From Nocardioides carbamazepini (GTDB lineage Bacteria > Actinomycetota > Actinomycetes > Propionibacteriales > Nocardioidaceae): DNA of 64,000 bases. Positions within the stretch are counted from its first letter, which is position 1, and each line of letters opens with the position of its first letter. The DNA lies in contig NZ_JAHTLF010000015.1 in assembly GCF_024614185.1 (NCBI RefSeq), forward strand, positions 310,001 through 374,000, read 5' to 3'. The translations under genes were made by a program, and so were the position numbers. Positions 37,101 to 47,100 of this stretch are shown piece by piece. The notes beneath the pieces were generated by a model. It was not told where the DNA came from. It did not search any database and saw only the letters and a list, made by a program, of their open reading frames with translations.

Positions 37101-37276
37101 ACGAAGTCGGTCTTGTAAGAGGCAGAGGCCGATGTCGAGCCGCCCCCGCCGTACACCTCATTGATGATCATCCCGGTGCTGGCAGCCTGCACCACGCCTG
37201 CGGTGAGCACCGAGAGGCCGGACACGGCGAGGGCGGCACCGAGGGTGCTCACGAGGAACTGCTTCACTGAACGCAT
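34142..37276 (-). CDS. Secreted ExeM/NucH-type nuclease with lamin-tail and Lys-rich domains
   Basis: 1044 residues. Signal peptide (about 1-31); lamin-tail domain (about 34-190, IINEVYGGGGS, DFVELLNPTG); Ig-like PIG-type domain (about 235-305); OB-like segment; endonuclease/exonuclease/phosphatase domain (about 590-930, LATFNVLNYF, SVEEIEN, VNHFKSKGS, LTGDFNSY, SDHNPEV); Lys-rich C-terminal domain (about 945-1044, ending KKVRVVRR). It should degrade extracellular DNA. A TAGGTT -10 and a PhoP-like direct repeat lie upstream. Inserted with the nucleotidase between pgsA and cinA. Confidence 0.93.
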   Translation of the reverse strand: MRSVKQFLVSTLGAALAVSGLSVLTAGVVQAASTGMIINEVYGGGGSTSASASYKTDFVELLNPTGSAQSLNGLSLQYRSGTYNGTGTVSVLALPDVSVPAGSTYLVQVSNPNGCGGNPCGGADLPAPDHSGTALSMAGGSGQVILAEGATGITATGTSMHTVTDVVDFVGYGTAGSSETAPTGTATTNTTSVQRTNTTDGDNNATDFAAPAVPSPEGTGTVEQPLSATDPGDKAFLKDTAIRPVTLAAANGTEPYSWTTTALPAGLTLTGNEISGTPTTAGATTVTATVEDAATPAETASTEFTITVVDPAVISPIANIQGNGAASPIANTPVVTQGVVTALYPTGGFNGFYIQTPGPDTADRSDAIFVFVGNNGALMNDLAIGESVKVFGTVKEFSGLTEIDVAAGTVEEIPDLGDVSAKTVIPGTDCALPGTGCLDQTALDAAREAAEGELFAPTGSFTVTDVYDGSAYNPPNSGSGSNFGEIGIAANSDEPLITPTDIVDAQDTAAIADRTRWNNAHRVILDDGSSTTYWNTTNNAGGQDAPLPWFTQDHQVRVGAGVIFDEPVVLDHRFGWKLQPTSPIVGPPTGRVSFEQDRPASPAAVGGDLELATFNVLNYFTTFGEDVPGCASFKDRDDNPVAVDDCPGNGPRGAWNQVSFDRQQAKIVKAINTIDADIVSVEEIENSLVVDGHDRDEALAALVTALNAAAGAGTWDYVRSPASASAPANIAGQDVIRTGFIYKPAHVQVVGEAEMLFGVAAFGNAREPFAAVFKPTGGVDGDRFAVIVNHFKSKGSGIDDGTGQGKANPDRVAQATELSTFASAFASARGIRAIFLTGDFNSYSQEDPMQVLYGAGYTQLKTEGKHTYSFDGQSGSLDHVLANPAAATMVTGVDIWEINANETVFNQYSRYNYVGTDLYNDGPFSASDHNPEVIGIKRTKTDTPPSPQPVQLAAKIKPKKVVVDKTRVKVKVTVVDAAGKPVTGQVSVKVKGQKATTVTVVNGKLKVRLKKFSSIGKKKITITYLGTATQLPAKIVKKVRVVRR

Positions 37277-37363
37277 TGGCTTCTTCCGAGGTCGTCAAAG
37301 CGGCAAGGACAGCCGATCGCGCACGCCCGAGAGTTGCCGGCGAGAACGGGGGGAAGGGTCCTT

Positions 37364-37369
37364 AACCTA
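37364..37369 (-). promoter_or_regulatory. -10 element of the nuclease-nucleotidase operon
   Basis: TAGGTT about 87 nt before the nuclease ATG. No acceptable -35 hexamer lies 16-18 nt upstream, which fits activator-dependent transcription. Confidence 0.45.
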
Positions 37370-37407
37370 GGCTGATCCCCGGCGCCTCTGGCAAGGAGCT
37401 GAGGAAA

Positions 37408-37429
37408 ACCAAGTGACGAAAAGGTGACG
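37408..37429 (-). promoter_or_regulatory. PhoP-box-like 11-bp direct repeat
   Basis: Two head-to-tail units on the minus strand, CGTCACCTTTT then CGTCACTTGGT, with exact 11-nt periodicity. Each matches 6 of 7 positions of the G(G/T)TCAYY core I remember for the actinobacterial PhoP direct-repeat unit. It lies 39-60 nt upstream of the TAGGTT -10 of a phosphate-scavenging operon. Confidence 0.5.
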
Positions 37430-37448
37430 ACAAGCCGTCAGATTTTGC

Positions 37449-37473
37449 TCTTGCGGTCCATGGCTCCGCAAGA
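37449..37473 (-). terminator. Hairpin terminator of pgsA
   Basis: 8-bp perfect arms TCTTGCGG and CCGCAAGA around a 9-nt loop, 14 bp past the pgsA stop. No T-tract follows on the minus strand. Confidence 0.55.
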
Positions 37474-37487
37474 TCTACGCCGTTGCG

Positions 37488-38129
37488 TCAGGCGGCGGGG
37501 GACTTCCGGATGTCGTGGCGCTGCTTCCACACGTCGCGGAAGAACTCGTAGCCCGACCAGAGGGTCAGCACGAAGGCGACGAGCAGCAGCGCGATCGCGA
37601 CGCCGTAGGTGATCTCACCGGGCACGTCGAGCCAGCCGTCGACCTCGAGCAGCGGCAGGGTGAGCAGGCCCAGGGCCAGCGCCTGGGCGACGGTCTTCCA
37701 CTTGCCGCTCTGGGCGGCGGCGATGACGACGGACTTGAGCACCGACAGGCGGAGCAGGGTGACCGCCCACTCGCGGATCAGGACCACGATCGTGATCGTC
37801 CACATCCACCAGGTGTCCATGATGATCGAGAGGCCGATGAAGGCCATCCCGGTGATCGCCTTGTCGGCGATGGGGTCGGCGATCTTGCCGAAGTCGGTGA
37901 TCAGGTTCCGCGACCGCGCGATGTCGCCGTCGATCTTGTCGGTGACCATGGCGACGAAGAAGATCGCCCACGCGACGGTGCGCCAGGTGATCGAGTCACC
38001 GCCGTCGTGGAGCAGCACCCAGCCGTAGATCGGGACCAGGAAGATCCGCAGGGTCGTCAGGGCGTTGGGGACGTTCCAGTTGCTCGGCTTGGCCGACGGC
38101 GGGGTCGCTCCGGTGCTGGTCCCGGTCAT
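37488..38129 (-). CDS. pgsA: CDP-diacylglycerol-glycerol-3-phosphate 3-phosphatidyltransferase
   Basis: 213 residues. Makes phosphatidylglycerol phosphate, the precursor of phosphatidylglycerol and cardiolipin. The complete CDP-alcohol phosphotransferase motif is present (DGDIAR, eight residues, G-K-I-A-D-P-I-A-D, about 66-88), with five to six membrane segments. ATG 38129 overlaps the rimO stop (ATGA), ruling out the longer upstream frame. Last gene of the ftsK-rodZ-like-rimO-pgsA run. Confidence 0.94.
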   Translation of the reverse strand: MTGTSTGATPPSAKPSNWNVPNALTTLRIFLVPIYGWVLLHDGGDSITWRTVAWAIFFVAMVTDKIDGDIARSRNLITDFGKIADPIADKAITGMAFIGLSIIMDTWWMWTITIVVLIREWAVTLLRLSVLKSVVIAAAQSGKWKTVAQALALGLLTLPLLEVDGWLDVPGEITYGVAIALLLVAFVLTLWSGYEFFRDVWKQRHDIRKSPAA

Positions 38130-39589
38130 GACTGCTCTCCTGCCGGTTCGGCGATCAGGTCCACGCCGTCGGACGCGACGACGACGGCCCGCAGGAGGTC
38201 GCCCACGCGTGCGTCGGGGACGCCGAGCACCCGGGTGGAGCCGTCGACCTCGGGTCCCTGCTGGGCGGCACGGCCCTCGACGGTGCCGTCGCCGGTCCCG
38301 TCGGGGTCGACCTCCTCGACCAGCACCTCCACGGTGCTGCCGATCCGCTCCTCCGCGCGCTCGGACGTGAGCTCGGAGACCAGGTCGTTGAGGTGCTGCA
38401 CCCGGGCGCGGATCTCGTCGTCGTCGAGCTTGCCGTCGAGGTTCGCGGCCTCGGTGCCGTCCTCGTCGGAGTATCCGAAGACGCCGGTGACGTCCATCCG
38501 CGCGGCGACCAGGAAGTCGCACAGCGTCTGGAACTCGTCCTCGGTCTCCCCCGGGAAGCCGACGATGACGTTGGACCGCACGCCGGCCTCAGGGGCGAGG
38601 GCGCGCGCCTGGTCGAGCAGCCCCAGGAAGCTCTCCGGATCGCCGAAGCGGCGCATCCGGCGCAGCACGGTCGCACTGGCGTGCTGGAACGACAGGTCGA
38701 AGTACGGCGCCACGCCGGGCGTGGTCGCGATGGCTCGGACCAGCCCGGGGCGGGTCTCGGCCGGCTGCAGGTAGGAGACCCGGACCCGCTCGATGCCGTC
38801 GATCGCGGTCAACTCCGGCAGCAGCGTCTCGAGCAGGCCGAGGTCGCCGAGGTCCTTGCCGTAGGACGTGGAGTTCTCCGAGACGAGGAACAGCTCCTTG
38901 ACGCCCTCGCCGGCCAGCCAGGCGGCCTCCTGCAGCACGTCGGACGGACGCCGGCTGACGAAGGACCCGCGGAACATGGGGATCGCGCAGAAGGTGCAGC
39001 GCCGGTCGCAGCCGCTGGCCAGCTTGAGCGGCGCCATCGGACCGCCGTCGAGGCGGCGCCGGATCGCGGAACGGCCGGGGATCGCGACCTCGACCTCGGG
39101 GCCCGACGAGGCCGGCGCCTCGACGACCGCCTGCCGCTCGGCGGGACTGATCGGCAGCAGCAGGCGCCGGTCCCGGGGCGTGTGCGGATGGGGCCGCTCA
39201 CCGGCGAGGATCGAGCGCAGCCGCCCGGAGATGTCCTGGTAGTCGTCGAAGCCCAGCACGGCATCGGCCTCGGGCAGCGAGTCGGCGAGCTCCGCGCCGT
39301 ACCGCTCGGCCAGGCATCCCACCGCGACGACCGCCTGCACCCGGCCCCCGTTGTCGGCGGACTCCTTGAGGTCGGCGGCCGCCAGGAGGGTGTCGATCGA
39401 GTCCTTCTTGGCCGCGTCGACGAAGCCGCACGTGTTGACCACGACCGTGTCGGCATCCTCGGGGTCGTCCACCAGCGTGAAGCCGTCGGCGGCGAGCCGG
39501 CCGGCCAGCTCCTCGGAGTCGACGTCGTTGCGCGCGCAGCCGAGGGTGAGGAGGGCCACCGAGACGGGGTTCGTGGATGTGCTGGTCAT
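38126..39589 (-). CDS. rimO: Ribosomal protein uS12 methylthiotransferase
   Basis: 487 residues. Radical-SAM methylthiotransferase that adds a methylthio group to an Asp of ribosomal protein S12. The N-terminal MTTase domain has the three cluster cysteines ([23 protein letters not shown]), the radical-SAM motif is CDRRCTFC (CxxxCxxC, about 200-207), and a TRAM domain ends the protein. Start ATG 39589 matches the usual N-terminus; the frame upstream of it is non-coding. Coupled to pgsA. Confidence 0.95.
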   Translation of the reverse strand: MTSTSTNPVSVALLTLGCARNDVDSEELAGRLAADGFTLVDDPEDADTVVVNTCGFVDAAKKDSIDTLLAAADLKESADNGGRVQAVVAVGCLAERYGAELADSLPEADAVLGFDDYQDISGRLRSILAGERPHPHTPRDRRLLLPISPAERQAVVEAPASSGPEVEVAIPGRSAIRRRLDGGPMAPLKLASGCDRRCTFCAIPMFRGSFVSRRPSDVLQEAAWLAGEGVKELFLVSENSTSYGKDLGDLGLLETLLPELTAIDGIERVRVSYLQPAETRPGLVRAIATTPGVAPYFDLSFQHASATVLRRMRRFGDPESFLGLLDQARALAPEAGVRSNVIVGFPGETEDEFQTLCDFLVAARMDVTGVFGYSDEDGTEAANLDGKLDDDEIRARVQHLNDLVSELTSERAEERIGSTVEVLVEEVDPDGTGDGTVEGRAAQQGPEVDGSTRVLGVPDARVGDLLRAVVVASDGVDLIAEPAGEQS

Positions 39590-39642
39590 GTCCGGTAGAG
39601 GATACCGGCGAGCGTGCGCCCGTCGGCATTCCGCAGCGGTCG

Positions 39643-41286
39643 TCAGGGAGCCACGAGCGTCTTGGAGACCTCGGCGCCGGTGTCGCCCAGCGCCTGCGGC
39701 TGCTTGCCGCCGAGCGCATAGGTCACCGAGCCGTCCGAGCTCCAGATCCGCACCGGCGGCACCAGCTTCAGCTCGGAGGTCTGCCCGAAGGCCAGGTTGC
39801 CGTCGAAGACGATCTCGCCCGCCGCGTCGCGGACGACCAGCTGGGCACCACCCCCGGCGGCCGTCAGCGTGAGCTTCACGGGCTCGCCCTTGGCTGCGGC
39901 GGCCTGGGAGACGCCCCCGCTCTGGTTCAGCACCGGGGTGTCGCCGACCGGCGCCGGACCACCCATGACGAGCTTGGCCACCGACCACACGAGCACCGCG
40001 CCCATGACCGCGGCGATGAGGACGGACCAGTTGCGACCGCCCCGGGTGCTGCGGATCGCACCGCCCGCACCGGTCGCCAGCTCGGCCTCGAAGACCCGGC
40101 GCGGGTCGACGGGGGCGTCGGCGTAGGTCTCGTCGTACGACGCCACGAGGGGGCCGGCGTCGATGCCGAGGACCCGCGCGAGCGTGCGCAGGTGCCCGCG
40201 GGCGTAGAAGTCGCCGCCGCACGGCGCGAAGTCGTCGACCTCGATGGCCTCGATGACATGGGGCCGGATCCGGGTGCGCTCGGAGAGCTGGTCGATCGTG
40301 AGGCGGAGCCGGTCGCGAGCCGCCGTCAGCTCCGGGCCGATGACCGGCTGCGCCGCGGGGCGCACGGCCAGGTCGTCGAGCACGACCGTGACCGACCCGG
40401 TGTCGTCGGTGTCAACGGTGTCCAGAGCGACCGGGGCGACCGGGGCCCGGACCAGGGTCGGCCGGTCCCACTCGACGCGGGCGGACAGCACGGTCGGGCG
40501 GTCCGGCGCGGGCGGCTCCTCCTGCTCGTCCGGCGCACCGGGTTCCGCGGGCTCCGCGGGCTCCGTGACGACGGCGATCTCGTCGGTGTTCTCGGTGTCC
40601 GCGGCCAGCACGACCTCGCCGGTGTCCTCGAAGTCGGACACGTCGACGTCGGGCTCCCGTCGCCCGCCCAGCCCGGCGGCCACGCGGGCGGCGATGCCCC
40701 GGCGCTCCTCCGGCGCTCCGGGAGCGTCGTCGGCGTACAGGTCGCTGAGCTGGGGCACCGTGCCGGAGCGCTCGGCGGTGTCGTCGGCCAGGTCCGGCAC
40801 GACCTCGACCACGTCGGCGCGTCCGTCGGCGAGCTCGGCGAGCACGTCGCTCAGCGAGCCCGGCTCGGCACCCACCACTCGGGTGGCGAGGGTGAGGGGT
40901 ACGACGAGCTGCTGGTCGTCGTACCCGTCGACGAGGATGTGGCCGTCACGGACCAGGCCGCGGCGGGGCAGGTGCTCGAGGCAGTCGATCTCGGGCCAGG
41001 CGATCCCCCGCCAGGTCGCGCCCTGGCGCAGCCGGACGCCGTGCTCGTCGGCGACCAGCAGCGGTGCCCGGCCGTCGACCAGCGCGGCGACGTGGGCGAG
41101 GGTGACCAGCGCCAGCACCCCGAAGGTCACCCAGTCGAGGGTGGTGCCGCCGGTGAAGGCGCGCACCGCGAAGGCGACGGTCAGCAGGGCCGAGAAGCCG
41201 CCGACCGAGGCGGACAGGGCGACGTTGCGGCGGACCTCGATCCGCTGCTCGGTGGGCTGGCTGGGGCTCTCGGTCATCTCGCTCAT
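39643..41286 (-). CDS. RodZ-like membrane HTH protein with N-terminal PH-like domain
   Basis: 547 residues. Two membrane segments (about 20-70), then a bacterial PH-like stretch (about 75-140, [25 protein letters not shown]), an acidic Pro/Glu linker (about 150-310), a RodZ-type HTH (about 325-395, [23 protein letters not shown]), one membrane segment (about 430-450) and a C-terminal DUF4115 domain. Canonical RodZ starts with the HTH; here it follows an extra membrane module. It may link the cytoskeleton or nucleoid to the cell wall. ATGA overlap with ftsK. Confidence 0.8.
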   Translation of the reverse strand: MSEMTESPSQPTEQRIEVRRNVALSASVGGFSALLTVAFAVRAFTGGTTLDWVTFGVLALVTLAHVAALVDGRAPLLVADEHGVRLRQGATWRGIAWPEIDCLEHLPRRGLVRDGHILVDGYDDQQLVVPLTLATRVVGAEPGSLSDVLAELADGRADVVEVVPDLADDTAERSGTVPQLSDLYADDAPGAPEERRGIAARVAAGLGGRREPDVDVSDFEDTGEVVLAADTENTDEIAVVTEPAEPAEPGAPDEQEEPPAPDRPTVLSARVEWDRPTLVRAPVAPVALDTVDTDDTGSVTVVLDDLAVRPAAQPVIGPELTAARDRLRLTIDQLSERTRIRPHVIEAIEVDDFAPCGGDFYARGHLRTLARVLGIDAGPLVASYDETYADAPVDPRRVFEAELATGAGGAIRSTRGGRNWSVLIAAVMGAVLVWSVAKLVMGGPAPVGDTPVLNQSGGVSQAAAAKGEPVKLTLTAAGGGAQLVVRDAAGEIVFDGNLAFGQTSELKLVPPVRIWSSDGSVTYALGGKQPQALGDTGAEVSKTLVAP

Positions 41287-43901
41287 GCCTCCCCCTGGAT
41301 GGTCATGATCACGGCGTCGATCTCGTCGGGCTTGACCAGCACGTCGCGGGCCTTGGATCCCTCGCTGGGACCGACGACACCGCGGCTCTCGAGGATGTCC
41401 ATCAGCCGGCCCGCCTTGGCGAAGCCGACGCGGAGCTTGCGCTGCAGCATCGAGGTGGAGCCGAACTGCGTGGAGACGACGAGCTCGATCGCCTGCACGA
41501 CGAGGTCCATGTCGTCGCCGATGTCGTCGTCGAGCACCTTGTTCGAGGCGGCGGGCGCGGTGACGTCCTCGCGGTAGCTGGGCTCGAGCTGACCCTTGCA
41601 GTGCTTGACGACCTGGTGGATCTCCTGCTCGGTGACCCACGAGCCCTGGACTCGGATCGGCTTCGACGCCCCCATGGGGAGGAAGAGGCCGTCACCCTGG
41701 CCGACGAGCTTCTCGGCACCCGGGGTGTCGAGGATGACGCGGCTGTCGGCGAGGCTGGACGTAGCGAACGCCAGGCGGGACGGGACGTTCGCCTTGATCA
41801 GGCCGGTGACGACGTCGACCGACGGGCGCTGCGTCGCGAGCACCAGGTGGATGCCCGCGGCCCGGGCGAGCTGGGTGATCCGGACGATCGAGCCCTCGAC
41901 GTCGCGCGGGGCGACCATCATCAGGTCGGCGAGCTCGTCGACGATCACCAGCAGGTACGGGTACGGCGTGAGCGTGCGCTCGCTGCCCGGCGGCACCTCG
42001 ACCTTGCCCTCGCGCACGGCCTTGTTGAAGTCGTTGATGTGCCGGAAGCCGAAGTTGGCGAGGTCGTCGTACCGCATGTCCATCTCGCGGCAGACCCACT
42101 CGAGCGCCTCGGCGGCCTTCTTGGGGTTGGTGATGATCGGCGTGATCAGGTGCGGCACGCCCTCGTAGGCGTTGAGCTCGACCCGCTTGGGGTCGACCAT
42201 GATCATCCGCACCTCGTCGGGCGTGGAGCGCATGAGCACCGAGGTGATCATCGAGTTGATGAAGCTCGACTTGCCGGAGCCGGTGGCGCCCGCGACGAGC
42301 AGGTGCGGCATCTTCGCCAGGTTCGCGACGACGAAGCCGCCCTCGACGTCCTTGCCCAGCCCGGCGATCAGCGGGTGGTGGTCGTTGCGCGCGACGTTGG
42401 ACCGGAGCACGTCACCGAGGGAGACGATCTCCTTGTCGCTGTTGGGGATCTCGACGCCGACCGCGGACTTGCCGGGGATCGGGCTGAGGATCCGCACGTC
42501 CTCGGAGCCGACGGCGTAGGAGATGTTGCGCTGGACGCCGAGGATCTTCTCGACCTTGACGCCGGTGCCGAGCTCGATCTCGTAGCGGGTGACGGTCGGG
42601 CCGCGGGTGTAGCCGGTGACCTGGGCGTCGACGTTGAACTCGTCGAGCACCGTCTGCAGCCGGTCGACCACGTCGTCGCTGGCCTTGGAGCGCGCCCGGT
42701 GCGGGTCGCCCGGCTTGAGGGCGGTGGCGTCGGGCAGCGTGTAGACGATGTCGCCGGACAGCGCGAGCTGCTCGACCCGCTGGGGCAGGTCCGCGTGCGG
42801 CGGGGGCTCGAGCTCGCCGGTCTCGTCCTCGACGGTCGCGCGCTGCGCCAGGCGGCGGGCGATGAGGGCGTTCGAGCCCGCCTCCGGGTCGACCGGCTCG
42901 GTGTCCTCGTCGGCGAGCGGGACGTCGATCGGCTCGAGGAGCGACATCGACTCCTCGGCCGGGCTCGGCTCCTCGGTCTTCTTCCGGCGCCGCTTCTTCG
43001 GCTCGGCCAGGACCGGCGTGTCGTACGCCGGGTCGCCCATCCGCTCGAAGGTGTCGTCGAGGTTCATCGCCTGGGTGGCGTCGTCGTCGGCGCCGTGGTG
43101 GCGGCCGAGCAGCAGGTCACCGAGCTCGCGCAGGCGGTCGGGAATCCGGTAGAGCGGCGTCGCCGTGATGACGAGGACACCGAAGAAGGCGAGCAGCGCC
43201 AGCAGCGGTACGACCACGGCGGGGGCGCGGAGCAGGTCGAGCAGCAGGGCGGAGACGACGTACCCGACCGCGCCACCACCGTCGCGCAGCGGCAGGGTGT
43301 CGCCCTGCACGGGCTCGGGACTGCCGTTGGCGATGTGCACGATGCCGAGCAGACCGAACGCGAAGGCGGTCCAGCCGATCACCTGGCGCCCGGCGGGGCC
43401 GTTGCCGACCGGGTCGCGCATGACCCGCCAGCCGGCGGCCAGCACGAGCAGGGGCACGAACCAGCCGATCTTGCCGACCGATCCCGACACCGCGGCCCGG
43501 GTGAAGTCCATGACGCCACCGGGGACCTCGAACCACACGGCACCGGTGATGACCAGGGCGACGGCGACGAGGAGCAGCCCGAAGCCGTCGCGGCGCTGCT
43601 CGGGCGCGATGTCCCGGGCGCCGTGGCCGACACCGCGGGTGACCGCGCCGATGCCGTGGGCGAAGGCGAGCCAGAGGGCGACCACTCCCCTGCCGAGTGC
43701 GGTGAAGGCGCGCAGCACCGGCCCGGGCCCGCTGCGCACGGCGCGCGGGGCAGGTCGCTTGGCCGCCGGCTTCTTGGCCGGCGGGCGCTTCTTGGTGGAC
43801 GTACTCCGGGTACGCGAGCTGGCTGTCTTCTTCACGCCCGAGCGGGAGGAAGAGCTGGTCCTGCTGCGCGACCCCGGCGGGGAAGACGTACGGGTCGCCA
43901 T
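41283..43901 (-). CDS. ftsK: FtsK/SpoIIIE DNA translocase
   Basis: 872 residues. A basic N-terminus, four to five membrane segments (about 70-250), an acidic linker, the motor with Walker [10 protein letters not shown] (about 537-545) and Walker B region [12 protein letters not shown], and a C-terminal gamma winged helix (about 800-865, [22 protein letters not shown]) that reads KOPS. It pumps chromosome ends through the closing septum. TAGGTT 7 nt before the ATG and no Shine-Dalgarno indicate a leaderless transcript. Confidence 0.96.
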   Translation of the reverse strand: MATRTSSPPGSRSRTSSSSRSGVKKTASSRTRSTSTKKRPPAKKPAAKRPAPRAVRSGPGPVLRAFTALGRGVVALWLAFAHGIGAVTRGVGHGARDIAPEQRRDGFGLLLVAVALVITGAVWFEVPGGVMDFTRAAVSGSVGKIGWFVPLLVLAAGWRVMRDPVGNGPAGRQVIGWTAFAFGLLGIVHIANGSPEPVQGDTLPLRDGGGAVGYVVSALLLDLLRAPAVVVPLLALLAFFGVLVITATPLYRIPDRLRELGDLLLGRHHGADDDATQAMNLDDTFERMGDPAYDTPVLAEPKKRRRKKTEEPSPAEESMSLLEPIDVPLADEDTEPVDPEAGSNALIARRLAQRATVEDETGELEPPPHADLPQRVEQLALSGDIVYTLPDATALKPGDPHRARSKASDDVVDRLQTVLDEFNVDAQVTGYTRGPTVTRYEIELGTGVKVEKILGVQRNISYAVGSEDVRILSPIPGKSAVGVEIPNSDKEIVSLGDVLRSNVARNDHHPLIAGLGKDVEGGFVVANLAKMPHLLVAGATGSGKSSFINSMITSVLMRSTPDEVRMIMVDPKRVELNAYEGVPHLITPIITNPKKAAEALEWVCREMDMRYDDLANFGFRHINDFNKAVREGKVEVPPGSERTLTPYPYLLVIVDELADLMMVAPRDVEGSIVRITQLARAAGIHLVLATQRPSVDVVTGLIKANVPSRLAFATSSLADSRVILDTPGAEKLVGQGDGLFLPMGASKPIRVQGSWVTEQEIHQVVKHCKGQLEPSYREDVTAPAASNKVLDDDIGDDMDLVVQAIELVVSTQFGSTSMLQRKLRVGFAKAGRLMDILESRGVVGPSEGSKARDVLVKPDEIDAVIMTIQGEA

Positions 43902-43908
43902 GACACCA

Positions 43909-43914
43909 AACCTA
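43909..43914 (-). promoter_or_regulatory. -10 element for leaderless ftsK
   Basis: TAGGTT on the minus strand, 7 nt before the ATG at 43901. Confidence 0.55.
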
Positions 43915-44122
43915 GGCGATCGTCACTCCAGTCACACGGACCACAGGGCGGTGTGTCGCCGGGGGTCGGGATGTTCTCCGGTCACGGCATGTTGGTAAAG
44001 GAGAGTTTGCGCCAGACCTCTGGACCGGCCGTATTCCTGCGTCCTAGGGTGCCGTGCAGTGTCCGGAGCGGGCAACACTCGGACCTCGCCGACGACACGT
44101 TCTATCTCGAGGAGAACATTTC

Positions 44123-47100
44123 GTGAGACTCAACCTTCCCGACGCCCTGCGGAAGGGCGTCGGACTCTCGCTCGTCGGGGCGGCTCTCGTCGTCATCCCG
44201 TCGGCGCCGATCCAGGCGGCGCCCCAGGATCCGTCGGTCACCCAGCAGATGCGCAACGAGGCCGAGGGGAAGGTCGCGATCACGACCTCACCGGCCACCG
44301 ACAAGGTCGGCTTCGTCCGTGCCACGAAGGACCTCTTCCCCTCCGAGCGGAGCGCGAGGACGGCCGACGGTGCCGCGGCGAAGGCGAGTGGGTACGTCGA
44401 CAAGTACGCCCGCGCGTTCGGCGCCACCGCCGCCCAGCTGAAGCAGGGCGAGGTCACCGAGACCCCGGCCGGCTACACCGTCGACTTCGACCAGACCTAC
44501 CAGGGCGTCCCGGTCTTCGGCGCCAAGCTGCGTGCCCACGTCGACAACCAGGGCGATCTCACCTCGGTGTCGGGCTACGTGGCACCGAAGGTCGACCTGG
44601 CCGTGACGCCGCGCCTCGACGAGGCCGCCGCCACGGCCACGGCGATCAAGCTGGCCGCCCAGGCACCGGCCGGAGCCGGCGAGGCCGCTCCCGACAAGCC
44701 CGAGGCGAGCAGCCTGAAGGCGACCAAGGCAGACCTGATGGTCTACCGGATGGGCGCCATCCAGGGCGTCGAGGGCCGCAACCTGCTGGCCTGGGTGGTC
44801 GAGGTCACCGACGGCAAGCAGGTCCGCGAGACGAGCGTGCTCGACGCGGTCACCGGCAAGCCGGTCAACCGCTACTCGATGATCGCCCACGCGCTGGACC
44901 GCGAGCTCATCGAGGCCTACGACGACCCGGACGCCAACCCCGACCTGGTCTGGAAGGAGGGCGACGCCTGGCCCACGAGCCGCACCGGTGGCGACCTCGA
45001 CGAGGATCAGCAGAACGAGGTCCAGGGCACCGGTGAGGCGTACTGGTTCTTCAAGAACTCGTTCGGCCGCGACTCCTACGACGGCGCCGGCGCGCTGATG
45101 AAGACGGTCAACAACGACCCGAACATCGCCTGCCCGAACGCCAACTGGAACGGCGTCTCGACCAACTACTGCTCCGGCGTCTCCTCCGACGACACCGTCG
45201 CCCACGAGTGGGGACACGCCTACACGGAGAAGACGTCCGGCCTGCTCTACCAGTGGCAGCCCGGCGCGATGAACGAGGCGTACTCGGACATCTGGGGCGA
45301 GACGGTCGACATGCTCAACAGCCGCTACAACGACGTGACCGTCGAGGCAGGCGGCGAGGAGATCGTCCTCGACGAGGAGACCCACCGCAGCGACGACGGG
45401 CGCTGCTCGCTCGCCACGCCGGGCGACCTGACCTTCACCATCAACAGCCCGGCCGCCGTGGCCGGTCCGTGCGCGGTCGTCAAGCCGTCCTGGTCGGCGG
45501 ACTTCGGCGATCCCTTCGATCCGGAGAACGAGGGCGTCACGGCCGACGTCGTCGTCGCCACGGACACCGACGCCGACGAGGGGTCCACCACCGACGGCTG
45601 TGACGCCGTCTGGGCCAACGCTGCACAGATCGCCGGAAAGATCGCCTTCGTCGACCGCGGCCTGTGCACCTTCCAGGAGAAGATCGACCACGCCGTCGCC
45701 AACGGCGCCACCGGACTGGTCATCGGCAACAACACCGCCGGCATGATCAACCCCGGTGGAACCGCGCCCGCGGGCTTCTACGGTGCGACCCTCTCCCAGG
45801 CCGACGGCACGAAGATCAAGTCCGCCGGCACCGCCAACGTCACCATCTTCGAGAGCGTGGCGAACCGCGACGAGACGGCACGCTGGCTCTCCGGCGAGGA
45901 CGACCCCGCCTTCGGTGGCGCGATCCGCGACATGTGGAGCCCGAACTGCTACGGCGACCCGGGCAAGGTCTCGGACGAGGAGTACGCCTGCGACACCGGC
46001 GACAACGGCGGCGTGCACACCAACTCCGGCGTGGTCAACCACACCTACGCGCTGCTCGTCGACGGAGGCACCTACAACGGTGTGACCGTCCCGGGCATCG
46101 GACTGGACAAGGCGGCGCACATCTTCTGGCGCACGCAGACGGCCTACCTGACGCCGACCTCCGGCTTCGTCGAGCTCGCCGACGGACTCGAGGGCTCGTG
46201 CGCGACGCTCACCGGCAACACCACGCTCAAGAAGCTGGCCGTCGGTGACAGCGCCACCGGCGGCAGCGCGGCCGACGAGGGCACCATCGCGCCCATCGCC
46301 GCCGCGGACTGTGCGGCGGTGACGAAGGCGATCGCCGCCACCGAGCTGCGCAAGGAGCCGGTGCAGTGCAACTTCAAGCCCATGTTCCACCGCGGGGCGG
46401 TGGGCTGCGGTGAGGGCACCGTGACCAAGAGCCAGTGGACCGAGGGCTTCGAGTCGGGGATCCCGGCCGGCTGGACCCAGGACGTCGAGTACTACGACGA
46501 CCCCGAGTCCGACGGCGGCGGCGCCAAGCACTTCGACACCACGACGACCACGGCGCTGCCCGTGGTCAGCAAGGGCGGGGTGCAGCACAAGGGCGGCCCG
46601 TCGGTGCTCTACTTCAACGACAAGGGTGACGACGGCAACTTCGGCAGCTGCAGTCTCGACTCCGACGACTACTCCTCGCGGGTCGGGCTCGCCACACCGG
46701 TCCTGACGGTGCCCGCGGGCGACCTGCCCCGGTTCACCTTCGACCACTACGTGGCGACCGAGGTCGGCTTCGACGGAGGCAACGTCAAGGTCAAGGTCAA
46801 CGGCGCTCCCGAGTTCGAGCTGGTCCCGGACCGCGCGTGGCTCTACAACGCGCCCGGCGGCGAGCTCGAGTCGGCCGCGGCCGGCAACACCAACCCGATG
46901 GCCGGCGAGACCGCGTTCACCGGAGCCGATGGCGGCCTCCCCACCGGCCAGTGGGGTCACTCGGCCATCGACCTGTCGATGCTCGCCAAGCCCGGCGACA
47001 CCGTGCAGTTCCGGTTCGACTTCGGCATGGACGGCTGCAACGGCAACGACGGCTGGTACGTCGACAACGTCGCGGTCAGCATCTGCACCACGCCCGACGT

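Noticed and set aside
43922..43950. GTCAC repeats upstream of the protease as a PhoP box
   Set aside because: Two GTCAC copies are spaced 9-10 nt, not the 11 nt required, and the flanks do not match.
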